Made by a program: the position numbers and the translations under genes. DNA of 64,000 nt from positions 248,001 to 312,000 of the forward strand of contig NZ_BAAAFN010000004.1 in assembly GCF_039523555.1 (NCBI RefSeq). The letters are read 5' to 3'. How positions within the stretch are numbered: the stretch's first letter is position 1; each line of letters begins with the position of its first letter. The DNA is from Castellaniella daejeonensis (GTDB lineage: Bacteria; Pseudomonadota; Gammaproteobacteria; Burkholderiales; Burkholderiaceae_B). Shown here in pieces: positions 43,742 to 52,958 of this stretch. The notes beneath the pieces were generated by a model. The model did no database searches and was not told the DNA's origin. It saw only the letters and a list, made by a program, of their open reading frames with translations.

Positions 43742-44923
43742 ATGCATGCATCCTTGCGCTTCATGACGGCGGCTGTGGCGGCCGCCAGCCTGTCGGCGGG
43801 GGCCGCCCAGGCCGCCGACGCCGTCAAAGTCGGCCTGTTGACCACGCTGTCCGGTCCGGGCGCCGCCCTGGGCATCGACATCCGCGACGGTTTCGAACTG
43901 GCCGTCAAGCAGGCCGGCGGCACGCTCGGCGGCCTGAAAGCCGATGTCATCGTGGCCGATGACCAGCTCAGCCCCGATGCCGCCAAGCAGACCGCCGACC
44001 GCTTGCTCAAGCGCGACCGCGTCGATTTCATGACCGGCATCGTGTTTTCCAACATCATGCTGGCGGTGGGGCAGCCGGTGTTCCAGTCCAAGACTTTCTA
44101 CATCAGCGCCAATGCCGGCCCCTCCCAATACGCCGGCGCCCAGTGCAATCCGTACTTCTTCAGCGCCTCCTACCAGAACGACACCATGGATGAGGCGGCC
44201 GGCAAGGTCGTGCAGGACCGCGGTTTCAAGAAAGTCGCGCTGATCGCGCCGAACTACCCGGCGGGCAAGGATCACCTGGCCGGCTTCAAGCGGTTCTACA
44301 AGGGCGAGATCGTCATGGAGGACTACACCCAGCTGAATCAGCTGGACTACGGCGCCGAGCTGTCCAAGCTGCGCGCTTCGCAGGCGGATGCCGTGTTCAT
44401 CTTCCTGCCGGGCGGCCTGGGCGTGAACTTCATCAAGCAGTTCGTGGGCGCCGGCCTGAACCAGAACATGAAACTGTTCGCACCGGGCTTCTCGGGCGAC
44501 GAGGATGTGATCCGGGCCGTGGGCGAACCGATGCTGGGGCTCTTCAACACGTCCCAGTGGGCGCACGACATGGACAACGCCGCAAACAAGCGGTTCGTGG
44601 CCGATTTCGAGAAAGCGTACGGGCGCCTGCCCACGATGTACGCCTCGCAGGGCTATGACGCTGCGCGCTTGATCGACGGCGCGGTGCGCAAGGTGAACGG
44701 CAACCTGAAGGACAAGGATGCGCTGCGCAAGGCGCTGGAATCGGCGCCCTTCGAATCCGTCCGGGGCGCGTTCAGGTTCGATGCCAACCACTATCCCATC
44801 CAGGACTACTACCTGCGCGAAGTCGTCAAGGATGCCCAGGGCCGCGTGACCAACAAGCTCGTGGGGCGCGTGCTGGAAAACCATGCCGATGCGTACGTCG
44901 GCGAGTGCAAGATGCCGTCCTGA
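43742..44923 (+). CDS. Liv-type ABC transporter, periplasmic substrate-binding protein
   Basis: A 393-residue Peripla_BP_6 protein with a signal peptide (residues 1-22, ending AAQA) and the typical start VKVGLLTTLSGPGAALGIDIRDGFELAVKQAGG. Cysteines in AQCNPYFF and ECKMPS could form a disulfide. It precedes two permeases and two ATPases in the order K-H-M-G-F. The ligand may be a branched-chain amino acid, an aromatic acid or another small organic acid; the sequence alone does not decide. A GGAGG precedes the ATG. Confidence 0.9.
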   Translation: MHASLRFMTAAVAAASLSAGAAQAADAVKVGLLTTLSGPGAALGIDIRDGFELAVKQAGGTLGGLKADVIVADDQLSPDAAKQTADRLLKRDRVDFMTGIVFSNIMLAVGQPVFQSKTFYISANAGPSQYAGAQCNPYFFSASYQNDTMDEAAGKVVQDRGFKKVALIAPNYPAGKDHLAGFKRFYKGEIVMEDYTQLNQLDYGAELSKLRASQADAVFIFLPGGLGVNFIKQFVGAGLNQNMKLFAPGFSGDEDVIRAVGEPMLGLFNTSQWAHDMDNAANKRFVADFEKAYGRLPTMYASQGYDAARLIDGAVRKVNGNLKDKDALRKALESAPFESVRGAFRFDANHYPIQDYYLREVVKDAQGRVTNKLVGRVLENHADAYVGECKMPS

Positions 44924-44942
44924 TCCGCCGGAACGCGCACGC

Positions 44943-45863
44943 ATGAGCGGTATCCTCCTGCTCGAGCAGTTGCTCAACAGCCTGCAGTTCGGCCTGATGC
45001 TGTTCCTGCTGGCGGCGGGGCTGACGCTGGTGTTCGGCATCATGGACCTGATCAACCTGGCCCATGGTTCGCTGTACATGATCGGCGCCTACCTGGTCGC
45101 CACCATCGCGGCCGCCTCCGGTTCGTTCTGGATCGGCCTGGCGGGCGGCGTGGCCGCCTCGGCGGTGTTGGGCGCGGTGCTGGAATGCACCGTGGTCCGG
45201 CGGCTGTACCAGCGGGATCACCTGTCCCAGGTGCTGGGGACTTTCGCCCTGCTGCTGATGGCCAATGAGGGCGTGCGGATGATCTGGGGCTCGCAACCCT
45301 TGATGATGCCCATGCCCGCCGGGTTGTCCGGACCGGTCGAGCTGCTGCCGGGCTTCAGCTATCCGGCCTATCGGCTGCTCATCATCGGCGCCGGCCTGGC
45401 CGTGGCGCTGCTGCTGTACGTGCTGGTGACGCGCACCCGGCTGGGCATGCAGGTGCGGGCGGGGGCATCCAATCGTGAAATGGCGCAGGCGATGGGCGCC
45501 GACGTGCGCCGTCTGTTCACGCTGTTGTTCGCCTTCGGGGCCGCGCTGTGCGCTGTGGCGGGGGGGATGCTCGGGCCCCTGCTGGCCGTCCAGGTCGGCA
45601 TGGGAGAGAGCATCCTCATCCTGGCATTCGTGGTCATCGTGATCGGCGGCATCGGTTCGATCCGGGGGGCGCTGGTTGGCGCGTTGCTGGTGGGCCTGGT
45701 GGACACGGCTGGCCGCACGGTGGTGCCGATGCTGTTCGAGCTGCTGATGGGGCCTGCCGCCGCCGACAATGCCGGTCCGGCCGTGGCCTCGATTCTGATC
45801 TACGTGCTGATGGCCGCCGTGCTGTTCTGGAAACCGCGGGGCCTGTTCCCCGCTCGGGGGTGA
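44943..45863 (+). CDS. Liv-type ABC transporter permease (LivH-like)
   Basis: A 306-residue inner-membrane protein with about eight helices. FGLMLFLLAAGLTLVFGIMDLINLAHGSLYMIGAYL is the LivH signature (split over two helices), and GAGLAVALLLYVLVTRTRLGMQVRAG precedes the coupling loop. ATG 44943 follows the binding-protein stop by 19 bp. Confidence 0.93.
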   Translation: MSGILLLEQLLNSLQFGLMLFLLAAGLTLVFGIMDLINLAHGSLYMIGAYLVATIAAASGSFWIGLAGGVAASAVLGAVLECTVVRRLYQRDHLSQVLGTFALLLMANEGVRMIWGSQPLMMPMPAGLSGPVELLPGFSYPAYRLLIIGAGLAVALLLYVLVTRTRLGMQVRAGASNREMAQAMGADVRRLFTLLFAFGAALCAVAGGMLGPLLAVQVGMGESILILAFVVIVIGGIGSIRGALVGALLVGLVDTAGRTVVPMLFELLMGPAAADNAGPAVASILIYVLMAAVLFWKPRGLFPARG

Positions 45864-45870
45864 GGCGAGG

Positions 45871-46848
45871 ATGGCGCATTCTCCGCAACACGAGTCCCCG
45901 GGGCTGCTGGATCATGCGCTGCGCGCCCGCAGCGCCGTACCGCTGCTGGTCCTGCTGATCCTGCTGCCTTTTGCCGCCCTGGCGCTGGACGAAGGCTTCT
46001 ACATCGGCGTGGCCAGCCGCATCCTGATCTTCGCCCTGGCAGCCACCAGCCTCAACCTGATCCTGGGCTTCGGCGGCATGGTCAGCTTCGGCCATGCCGC
46101 TTTCGTCGGCATGGGCGCCTATACCGTGGGCATCCTGATGCAGAGCGGCATTGCGTCGGCCTGGATTGCCTGGCCGGCGGCGCTGCTCGTCGGCGGGTTG
46201 TTCGCTTTCGTGATCGGGCTCGTCAGCCTGCGCACCCAGGGTGTGTATTTCATCATGATCACGCTGGCGTTCGCGCAGATGCTGTTCTACCTGATGGTAT
46301 CGCTCAAGCAGTACGGCGGCGAGGATGGTCTTCCTCTGGCAACGCGTTCCGATCCGGGGCTGGGCCTGGATCTGTCCGACGACGTGCAGTTCTATTTCGT
46401 GGTGCTGGCGATCTGCGCCGGCGTGTTCGTCTGCCTGGCCCGGCTGCTCAATGCGCGCTTCGGCCACGTGCTGCAGGCGATCCGGGAAAACGAGACGCGC
46501 ATGGCCGCGCTGGGCTTCGCAGTCTATCGCCACAAGCTGATCGCCTTTACGCTGGCAGGCGCCATTGCCGGGTTGGCAGGCGCCCTGCTGGCCAACCAGA
46601 GCAGTTTCGTCAGCCCGTCCCTGCTGCAATGGAGCCAGTCCGGCATCCTGCTGGTCATGGTCATCCTGGGGGGCGTCGGTCATCTGTACGGCGGCCTGGC
46701 CGGTGCGGCGGCGTTTCTGCTGATCGAGGAAATCGTGTCCTCCTACACCATCCACTGGCAGTTCGGCCTGGGCGCTCTGCTGCTGGCCGTGGTGCTGCTG
46801 GCACCCAACGGGCTGATGAGCCTGGTGCGCCGCCGGGGCGCGCCATGA
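45871..46848 (+). CDS. Liv-type ABC transporter permease (LivM-like)
   Basis: A 325-residue permease with about ten helices; LNLILGFGGMVSFGHAAFVGMGAYTVGIL and HVLQAIRENETRMAALGFAVYRHKL are diagnostic for LivM. ATG 45871 is preceded by GAGGCGAGG. Its stop overlaps the livG-like start by 4 bp. Confidence 0.93.
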   Translation: MAHSPQHESPGLLDHALRARSAVPLLVLLILLPFAALALDEGFYIGVASRILIFALAATSLNLILGFGGMVSFGHAAFVGMGAYTVGILMQSGIASAWIAWPAALLVGGLFAFVIGLVSLRTQGVYFIMITLAFAQMLFYLMVSLKQYGGEDGLPLATRSDPGLGLDLSDDVQFYFVVLAICAGVFVCLARLLNARFGHVLQAIRENETRMAALGFAVYRHKLIAFTLAGAIAGLAGALLANQSSFVSPSLLQWSQSGILLVMVILGGVGHLYGGLAGAAAFLLIEEIVSSYTIHWQFGLGALLLAVVLLAPNGLMSLVRRRGAP

Positions 46849-47612
46849 CGCCGGCATCCATGGCAATCCTGTGCGTCGACCGGCTGGTCAAGCGCTTCGG
46901 CGGGCTGGTGGCTACCGATCGGGCCAGCCTGACGATCCGCGACGGTGAACTGCATGCGCTGATCGGCCCCAACGGCGCGGGCAAGACCACGCTGATCCAC
47001 CAATTGTCCGGCGCGCTGGCGCCGACCGGCGGCACGATCCGCTTCGCGGGCGAAGACATCACGGCGCTGCCCATCCATGCGCGCGTGCATCGGGGGCTGG
47101 TGCGCTCCTACCAGATCACCAGCGTGTTCAGGCGTCTGTCGGTGCTGGACAATCTGGCCCTGGCGGTACAGGCGCGCGACGGCAGCAGTCTGCGTTTCTG
47201 GCGCCCGGCGCGGGCCGAGCGGGAACGCTATGCCGCTGCTGCGGCTTTGGCCGGGCGGGTGGGGCTGGCCGCTTGCCTGGACCGCATCGCCGGCGCGCTT
47301 TCGCATGGCGAACAGCGCCAGCTCGAAATCGGCCTGGTACTGGCCTTGCGGCCCCGCCTGCTGTTGCTCGACGAACCCCTGGCCGGGATGGGCGCCGAGG
47401 AATCCGAACGCATGGTGGCGCTGCTGCAGAGCCTGCGCGGCGAGCACACCATGCTGCTGGTGGAGCACGACATGGATGCCGTCTTCCGCCTGGCGGACCG
47501 GATCTCGGCGCTGGTGTCCGGCCAGGTGATCGCGACGGGCACCCCGGACGAAATCCAGGCTCATCCCGAAGTCCGGCGCGCCTATCTGGGCGATGAGCAG
47601 GGGGTTTCGTAG
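46845..47612 (+). CDS. Liv-type ABC transporter ATPase (LivG-like)
   Basis: A 255-residue ATPase with Walker A GPNGAGKTT, signature LSHGEQRQLEIG (canonical SGGxQ is SHGEQ here, common in LivG), Walker B LLLLDEPLAGM and switch His in LLVEHDMD. The start is ATG 46845 (overlap ATGA with the permease stop); ATG 46860 is an alternative. Confidence 0.94.
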   Translation: MTPASMAILCVDRLVKRFGGLVATDRASLTIRDGELHALIGPNGAGKTTLIHQLSGALAPTGGTIRFAGEDITALPIHARVHRGLVRSYQITSVFRRLSVLDNLALAVQARDGSSLRFWRPARAERERYAAAAALAGRVGLAACLDRIAGALSHGEQRQLEIGLVLALRPRLLLLDEPLAGMGAEESERMVALLQSLRGEHTMLLVEHDMDAVFRLADRISALVSGQVIATGTPDEIQAHPEVRRAYLGDEQGVS

Positions 47613-48323
47613 ATGAGCGGCTTGCTGGAAGTCGAAGGATTGCAGACCGCCTACGGCGACAGCCAGGTGCTGTTCGGCATCGACCTGGCCATCGGGCCGG
47701 GCGAGGTCGCCACCCTGCTGGGCCGCAACGGCATGGGCAAGACCACGACGGTGCGTTCCATCCTGGGCCTGACGCGCGCGCGGGCCGGCACGATCCGTTT
47801 TCTGGGAGAGCGGATCGAATCGCGCGCACCGGATCGGATCGCCCGCATGGGCCTGGCCGTCGTGCTCGAGGGACGGCAGATTTTTCCGAACCTCTCTGTC
47901 CGTGAAAACCTGATGGCCTTTGCCGCCCGCCGCAACGCGAGCGCCGATCCCTGGACGCTGGACCGCGTCCTGGCGCTGTTTCCCAGGCTGGCCGAGCGGG
48001 CTGGCAATATGGGCAACCAGCTTTCGGGCGGTGAGCAGCAGATGCTGGCCATCGGCCGCGCCCTGATGACCAATCCGCACTTGCTGATCCTGGACGAGGC
48101 CACGGAAGGCCTGGCGCCGTTGATCCGAGAGGAGATCTGGCGCTGCCTGGACACGCTGCGCGGCCAGGGTCAGGCCATTCTCGTCATCGATAAGTATGTC
48201 CAGCGCCTGGTGCGGCTGGCCAACCGGCACACGCTCATCGAACGCGGCCGGGTCGTGTGGCAGGGCGAATCGGCGGCGCTGGCCGCTTCTCCTGAACTGT
48301 GGCAGCGCTACATCGGAATCTGA
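47613..48323 (+). CDS. Liv-type ABC transporter ATPase (LivF-like)
   Basis: A 236-residue ATPase starting directly after the livG-like stop codon. Walker A GRNGMGKTT, signature LSGGEQQMLAIGRALM, Walker B LLILDEATEGLAP. The usual Walker B downstream His switch is replaced: the segment reads LVIDKYVQ rather than LVEHD/Q, as in some LivF proteins. It completes the five-component transporter. Confidence 0.94.
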   Translation: MSGLLEVEGLQTAYGDSQVLFGIDLAIGPGEVATLLGRNGMGKTTTVRSILGLTRARAGTIRFLGERIESRAPDRIARMGLAVVLEGRQIFPNLSVRENLMAFAARRNASADPWTLDRVLALFPRLAERAGNMGNQLSGGEQQMLAIGRALMTNPHLLILDEATEGLAPLIREEIWRCLDTLRGQGQAILVIDKYVQRLVRLANRHTLIERGRVVWQGESAALAASPELWQRYIGI

Positions 48324-48416
48324 CCCGGATGGGCCTGCTTCCGCCGCACTGCCGGGCTGCGACGCCGCCCGGCGAGTTACACTGCATGCCAACTTGTTCT
48401 TGACATTCGAGCCGCC

Positions 48417-49055
48417 ATGCCCATCCATGAAATCCGCCATCCTCTGATCCGCCACAAACTGGGCCTGATGCGGCGGGCGGATCTCAGCACCAAGAATTTC
48501 CGCGAGATGGCCCAGGAGATCGGTGCCCTGCTCACCTACGAGGCCACCAAGGATCTGCCGCTGGAGCCCACGCGCGTCGCCGGCTGGGCCGGCGAAGTCG
48601 ATGTCGAGAAGCTCGCCGGCAAGAAGGTCACCGTGGTGCCCATCCTGCGCGCCGGCATCGGCATGCTCGACGGCGTGCTGACCTTGATTCCGGGGGCCAA
48701 GGTCAGCGCGGTGGGCATCGCGCGCAACGAAGAAACCCTGCAGGCCCAGCCCTACCTGGAAAAGCTCGTCGGGCAGCTGGACCAGCGCCTGGCGCTGATC
48801 GTCGACCCCATGCTGGCCACGGGGGGATCCATGGTGGCCACCATCGACATGCTCAAGCAGGCCGGCGCCCGCACCGTGCGCGCCCTGGTCCTGGTGGCCG
48901 CGCCCGAAGGCATCGCCGCCGTCGAACGCGCGCATCCCGACGTGCACATCTACACCGCCTCCGTCGACGACCACCTGAACGAAAACGGCTACATCATCCC
49001 CGGCCTGGGCGATGCGGGCGACCGCATATTCGGCACCCGGCAGAAGGCGGATTGA
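48417..49055 (+). CDS. upp: Uracil phosphoribosyltransferase
   Basis: A 212-residue salvage enzyme making UMP from uracil and PRPP. Conserved parts: HPLIRHKLGLMRRADLSTKNFR, PILRAGIGMLDGVL, the PRPP loop VDPMLATGGSM, and the C-terminal uracil site GYIIPGLGDAGDRIFGT. It follows the ABC transporter by 93 bp containing TACACT (48376-48381) as a possible -10, so it may be a separate unit. Confidence 0.96.
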   Translation: MPIHEIRHPLIRHKLGLMRRADLSTKNFREMAQEIGALLTYEATKDLPLEPTRVAGWAGEVDVEKLAGKKVTVVPILRAGIGMLDGVLTLIPGAKVSAVGIARNEETLQAQPYLEKLVGQLDQRLALIVDPMLATGGSMVATIDMLKQAGARTVRALVLVAAPEGIAAVERAHPDVHIYTASVDDHLNENGYIIPGLGDAGDRIFGTRQKAD

Positions 49056-49132
49056 CCGGCCGGCATTGCGCCGCCGTTCCCATGACGCGCGGCGCCGGGA
49101 CTGCCTTCCGGCCCGTGCCGGGCCCCGCGTTC

Positions 49133-49167
49133 TTGATCCATATCAGGCACCTCATGTTTTGAAACAT
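49133..49167 (+). promoter_or_regulatory. FNR/ANR-like box and adjacent palindrome upstream of the DUF883 operon
   Basis: TTGAT-CCAT-ATCAG (49133-49146) matches the FNR consensus at 9 of 10 positions. A perfect palindrome, ATGTTT-TG-AAACAT (49154-49167), follows 7 bp later. A TAGGAT at 49187-49192 would put a transcription start about 60 bp after the FNR-box centre, a class I-like spacing. It suggests low-oxygen or multi-signal control of the following three genes. Confidence 0.5.
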
Positions 49168-49225
49168 CGGGTTTTCCTGGATCAGGTAGGATGAAGATTC
49201 ATAAGTCCTCATTCAGGAGCCGTCC

Positions 49226-49549
49226 ATGGCCACTCGCAAGCAAATCGCCACGCAATCCGCGGGAGATGCGTTGATCGAAGACCTGAAATCCAGCCTGGAC
49301 CAGGCCGAAAGGCTGCTGCGCGAAGCTGCCGATGCCACCGGGGAAAAAGCCGCCGACCTGCGCGCCCGGGCGCTGCAGGCGCTGGACCAGGGCCGCGAGG
49401 TGCTGTCCGAAACCCAGGCCAGCCTGCTGGAGCAGGGGCGCAAGGTGGCGCACGATACCGACGAATACGTCCAGGCCAATCCCTGGAAGGCCGTGGGAAT
49501 CGCCGGGGTGGCCGGCCTGCTGCTGGGCGCGCTGCTGTCGCGCCGCTAG
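49226..49549 (+). CDS. DUF883/ElaB-YqjD family membrane-anchored protein
   Basis: A 107-residue protein with a long amphipathic helix (DLKSSLDQAERLLREAADATGEKAADLRARALQ in segments) and one C-terminal helix containing the GIAGVAGLLLGALLSRR anchor. Related E. coli proteins ElaB and YqjD sit in the inner membrane and bind ribosomes in stationary phase; that role here is an inference. Starts after TCAGGAG. First of three genes preceded by an FNR-like box. Confidence 0.9.
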   Translation: MATRKQIATQSAGDALIEDLKSSLDQAERLLREAADATGEKAADLRARALQALDQGREVLSETQASLLEQGRKVAHDTDEYVQANPWKAVGIAGVAGLLLGALLSRR

Positions 49550-49559
49550 GCACGGGCCA

Positions 49560-50036
49560 ATGGGACCGCTAGGCCGCGCTTTTTCCGACCTGGCCGCCCA
49601 GCTGGCGGCCCTGGCCGGCACGCGCCTGGAACTGCTGGGACTGGAAGCCCGGGACGCCGGCGACCGCCTGCTGTGCCGCCTGGCGGTGTTGCTTGTGGCG
49701 GCGATCTTCCTGCTGCTCGCGCTGCTGGTGGCCACACTGGCCGTGGCCCTGGCGTTCTGGCCCACCGAATACCGCTTCCTGGCCCTGGGTTTGCTGGCGC
49801 TGCTGTATGCGGCCATGGGCGCTGCCCTGGCGTGCTGGCTGATTCGCCGCCTGAGACAGGATCCCGATCCGTTCGCCGTAACGGTCGAAGTGCTGCGCGA
49901 GGACGCCCGGGCGTTGGCCGGCACGGCGGAACCTGCTTCCCGGGACGACGCGCCTGCGGGCGGTGGCGCCGATCCTGCGGGCCGTTCCGACGGTGCTTCC
50001 AGGCTCGACGACCCGATCCCGGAGGACATCCCATGA
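49560..50036 (+). CDS. YqjE/DUF1469 (phage holin superfamily III-like) membrane protein
   Basis: A 158-residue protein. Residues 1-40 form an amphipathic lead (FSDLAAQLAALAGTRLELLGLEARD), then two helices (about 42-62 and 68-93), then a hydrophilic tail rich in Asp, Ala and Pro. The pattern fits YqjE. It follows the DUF883 gene by 10 bp; its stop overlaps the next ATG by 4 bp. Function unknown. Confidence 0.85.
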   Translation: MGPLGRAFSDLAAQLAALAGTRLELLGLEARDAGDRLLCRLAVLLVAAIFLLLALLVATLAVALAFWPTEYRFLALGLLALLYAAMGAALACWLIRRLRQDPDPFAVTVEVLREDARALAGTAEPASRDDAPAGGGADPAGRSDGASRLDDPIPEDIP

Positions 50037-50392
50037 ACGCGCAGCCCCCGGATCGCGCCGCGCGGCCCACCATGGCCGACCGCCGCCTGCGCATCGAACT
50101 GCTGCGCATGCGCGCCGGCTACGAACGCATGGCCGTCCGGCGTGGCGCCTGCAGGCTGGCCGGCGAGCTGCGACCCGAATCCCTGGTGGCCCAGGCGCGC
50201 GACCGCCTGGGATCGGTCGGGCTGGGCTGGCTGGGCGGCGGGCTGCGGGCCATGCGCCGCTACCCCGTGCTGCTGTCGCTGCTGACTTCGGTGGTCTCCA
50301 ATCCCCACCGGCGCGGCATCGCCCTGAAAACCGCCCTGATCGCCGGCCTGGTCTGGCTGGGCAAGCGCCGGCGCCGCGAAACCGGCGAATAA
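50033..50392 (+). CDS. Small basic protein of the DUF883-YqjE operon (YqjK-like position)
   Basis: A 119-residue, strongly basic protein. The first half is helical and Arg-rich (ADRRLRIELLRMRAGYERMAVRR), and a hydrophobic stretch (ALKTALIAGLVWLGK) lies near the C-terminus. GGAGG precedes the ATG, which overlaps the YqjE-like stop. The position corresponds to yqjK in the enterobacterial yqjCDEK cluster, but sequence similarity is not obvious. Confidence 0.75.
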   Translation: MNAQPPDRAARPTMADRRLRIELLRMRAGYERMAVRRGACRLAGELRPESLVAQARDRLGSVGLGWLGGGLRAMRRYPVLLSLLTSVVSNPHRRGIALKTALIAGLVWLGKRRRRETGE

Positions 50393-50444
50393 GCCGCCGC
50401 CGGCACAACCCCGGGCCGCAGGTCTTGCGGCGTGGGGGAGCGCC

Positions 50445-51989
50445 CTACAAGCCCAGCTTGTCCCACATCGCGTCCACCCGCGCCTTGACTTCCGGGCTCA
50501 TCTGGATCGGGCGGCCCCATTCGCGCTGGGTTTCGCCCGGCCACTTGTTGGTGGCATCCAGCCCCATCTTGCCGCCCAGCCCGGAGACCGGCGAGGCGAA
50601 ATCCAGATAGTCGATCGGCGTGTTGTCCACCAGCAGGGTGTCGCGCACCGGATCCATGCGTGTGGTCATGGCCCAGATGACTTCGGGCCATTGCCGCGGG
50701 TCGATGTCCTCGTCCACCACCACGATGAATTTGGTGTACATGAACTGGCGCAGCACGCTCCACAGGCCGAACAGAATGCGCTTGGCGTGGCCCGGGTACT
50801 GCTTGCGGATCGACACCACGGCCAGGCGGTAGCTGCATCCTTCGGGCGGCAGATAGAAATCGACGATTTCCGGAAACTGGCGCTTGAGCAGGGGAACGAA
50901 GACCTCGTTCAGGGCCACGCCCAGCACGGCGGGCTCGTCGGGCGGCTTGCCGGTGTAGGTGCTGTGGTAGATGGGGTCGCGCCGATGGGTGATGCGTTCC
51001 ACCGTGAAGACCGGGAACCAGTCCTGTTCGTTGTAGTAGCCGGTATGGTCGCCGTAGGGGCCTTCCAGGGCCATCTCGTAGCCGGTGTCCGGCGGCGGGG
51101 AGACGCCTTCGGGCACGTCCGGGCGCCGCGCGCGCGGGTCGCTGGCCGGCAGGATGTGGCCTTCGAGGATGATTTCCGCATGGGCCGGCACCGACAGGCC
51201 GCTGGTCAGCGCCGGCGCGAGTTCCGTGCGGGAGCCGCGCAGCAGGCCGGCGAACTGGTATTCGGACAGGCTGTCGGGAATGGGCGTGACGGCCGCCAGG
51301 GTGGTGGCGGGGTCGGCACCCAGCGCCACCGCGATCGGAAAGGGTTCGCCGGGATGGGCCAGGCAATGGTCGCGGAAATCCAGCGCGCCGCCGCGGTGCG
51401 ACAGCCAGCGCATGATGAGCTTGTTGCGGCCGATCAGCTGCTGGCGGTAGATGCCCAGATTCTGGCGGCGCGCGCGCGGGCCGCGCGTGATCACCAGGCC
51501 CCAGGTCAGCAGCGGCGCCACATCGCCGGGCCAGCAGCTTTGCAGGGGCAGGGCGTTCAGGTCCACGTCGGCGGCTTCGATGACGACTTCCTGGCAGGGT
51601 GGCGTGCGCGTCTGCCGGGGGTTCATGTCCCACAGGGCCGCCTTCAGCATCGAGACTTTCGACAGGGCATCGCGCATGCCCTGGGGCGGCGTGGGCTCGC
51701 GCAGCGAGGCGAGCAGCTCGCCGGTCTCGCGCAGGGCCGAGACGTCTTCTGCGCCCATGCCCCAGGCGACGCGCTGCGGCGTGCCGAACAGATTGGCCAG
51801 CACCGGGGTGCCGCAGGCCTGGCCCGCGTGCTGCGGATGCTCGAACAGCAGGGCGGGGCCGGCGGCCCGCAGGACCCGGTCGCTGATTTCGGTCATTTCC
51901 AGGTGGGTGGAAACGGGGTGCGCAATGCGCTTGAGCTGGCCCTGGCGTTCCAGCTGGGCGATGAAGTCCCGGAGGTCGCGGTATTTCAC
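50445..51989 (-). CDS. ubiD: UbiD-family decarboxylase (4-hydroxy-3-polyprenylbenzoate decarboxylase)
   Basis: A 514-residue prenyl-FMN-dependent decarboxylase of ubiquinone synthesis. It opens MKYRDLRDFIAQLERQGQL, contains EFAGLLRG-type and RITHRRDPIYHSTYTGKPPDE segments, and ends with AMTTRMDPVRDTLLVDNTPIDYLDFASP and GLGGKMGLDATNKW, all diagnostic of UbiD proper. No ubiX gene, needed for the cofactor, is nearby. Confidence 0.95.
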   Translation of the reverse strand: MKYRDLRDFIAQLERQGQLKRIAHPVSTHLEMTEISDRVLRAAGPALLFEHPQHAGQACGTPVLANLFGTPQRVAWGMGAEDVSALRETGELLASLREPTPPQGMRDALSKVSMLKAALWDMNPRQTRTPPCQEVVIEAADVDLNALPLQSCWPGDVAPLLTWGLVITRGPRARRQNLGIYRQQLIGRNKLIMRWLSHRGGALDFRDHCLAHPGEPFPIAVALGADPATTLAAVTPIPDSLSEYQFAGLLRGSRTELAPALTSGLSVPAHAEIILEGHILPASDPRARRPDVPEGVSPPPDTGYEMALEGPYGDHTGYYNEQDWFPVFTVERITHRRDPIYHSTYTGKPPDEPAVLGVALNEVFVPLLKRQFPEIVDFYLPPEGCSYRLAVVSIRKQYPGHAKRILFGLWSVLRQFMYTKFIVVVDEDIDPRQWPEVIWAMTTRMDPVRDTLLVDNTPIDYLDFASPVSGLGGKMGLDATNKWPGETQREWGRPIQMSPEVKARVDAMWDKLGL

Positions 51990-52066
51990 GGAGTGTCGTC
52001 GATCGGGTTACAGTGGCGTCGTGCCAAAGATTACCATTCCCCCCATCCGGACGGTTGGAGGTGCCC

Positions 52067-52954
52067 ATGCGGTCCGTTCCTGAGCGGCTGCAGCACAGCG
52101 TCCTGGCTGTGCTGCGGCCCGTCGGCGAGTTCGTCCACGTCAGCGCCATCTACCTGGGGCTGGCCGTGCTCACCACGCTGGGCCTGAGCCTGGTGCTGCC
52201 TTCCATGCGCCAGCAGTCGCAGCAGTTGCACGAGGTCGTCCTGGCGATGTTCCAGGCCGACGGCGCCGGCTATGCGGGCGACGACGAAGGCGATCTGCAG
52301 GAATGGTCCGTGCCGCCGGTTGCGCAGGCGCCGGAGGGTGCCGCACCGTCCGATGGCCCGGCCGACGGCGGCGCCGACGGTGCCGTGGCGGATGCAGGCC
52401 AGCCGGCAGGTCCGGCGGACCAGACCGCGGCGGCCGGACGCCTGACTTTCACCGGCGCCCTGGCCGCCAGCCTGCGCGACCAGCCGATTCCGGGCGTGAG
52501 CCAGGCCCAGGCCCATGCCTTGCGCAGCTACCTGGCGCGCAAATACCGCATCGCCAACAGCGTGGCGGGCGCCCTCATCCGCGCGGCCTTCGAGATCGGC
52601 CGCGAACGGAATCTGGATCCGCAGCTGCTGCTGGCCGTGATCGCCATCGAATCGCGCTACAACCCCTTTGTCGAAAGTTCCGTCGGCGCGCAGGGCCTGA
52701 TGCAGGTCATGACGAGCGTGCACCGGGCCAAGCTGCGACCCAGCGGCGGGCCGGCGTCCGTCTTCGATCCGGTGGTCAACATGCGCGTCGGGGCGCAGAT
52801 CCTGGGGGATTGCATCCGTCGCCGCGGCGGCATACAGGGCGGCCTGGCCTGCTATGTGGGCGCGACCGGGCCCAGCGACGGCGGCTACGGCGCCCGGGTG
52901 CTGGCCGAACGCCGCCGCATCGCGCTGGCCTCGGGGCTGCCGCCCAAGGACTGA
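52067..52954 (+). CDS. Lytic transglycosylase, SLT domain, membrane-anchored
   Basis: A 295-residue protein. A single helix (about 25-45, SAIYLGLAVLTTLGLSLVLP) anchors it; an acidic low-complexity linker (about 70-125, rich in D, G, A, P) leads to a C-terminal SLT domain with the catalytic Glu195 in AIESRYNPFVESSVGAQGLMQVM. It should cleave peptidoglycan glycan strands. ATG 52067 follows TTGGAGG; an upstream in-frame frame has no ribosome site. The 77 bp to the divergent ubiD start hold both promoters. Confidence 0.9.
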   Translation: MRSVPERLQHSVLAVLRPVGEFVHVSAIYLGLAVLTTLGLSLVLPSMRQQSQQLHEVVLAMFQADGAGYAGDDEGDLQEWSVPPVAQAPEGAAPSDGPADGGADGAVADAGQPAGPADQTAAAGRLTFTGALAASLRDQPIPGVSQAQAHALRSYLARKYRIANSVAGALIRAAFEIGRERNLDPQLLLAVIAIESRYNPFVESSVGAQGLMQVMTSVHRAKLRPSGGPASVFDPVVNMRVGAQILGDCIRRRGGIQGGLACYVGATGPSDGGYGARVLAERRRIALASGLPPKD

Positions 52955-52958
52955 CGGG

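Noticed and set aside
49110..49124. Terminator after upp (GGCCCG/CGGGCC)
   Set aside because: The loop is only about 3 bases and there is no T-run; likely chance in G+C-rich DNA.
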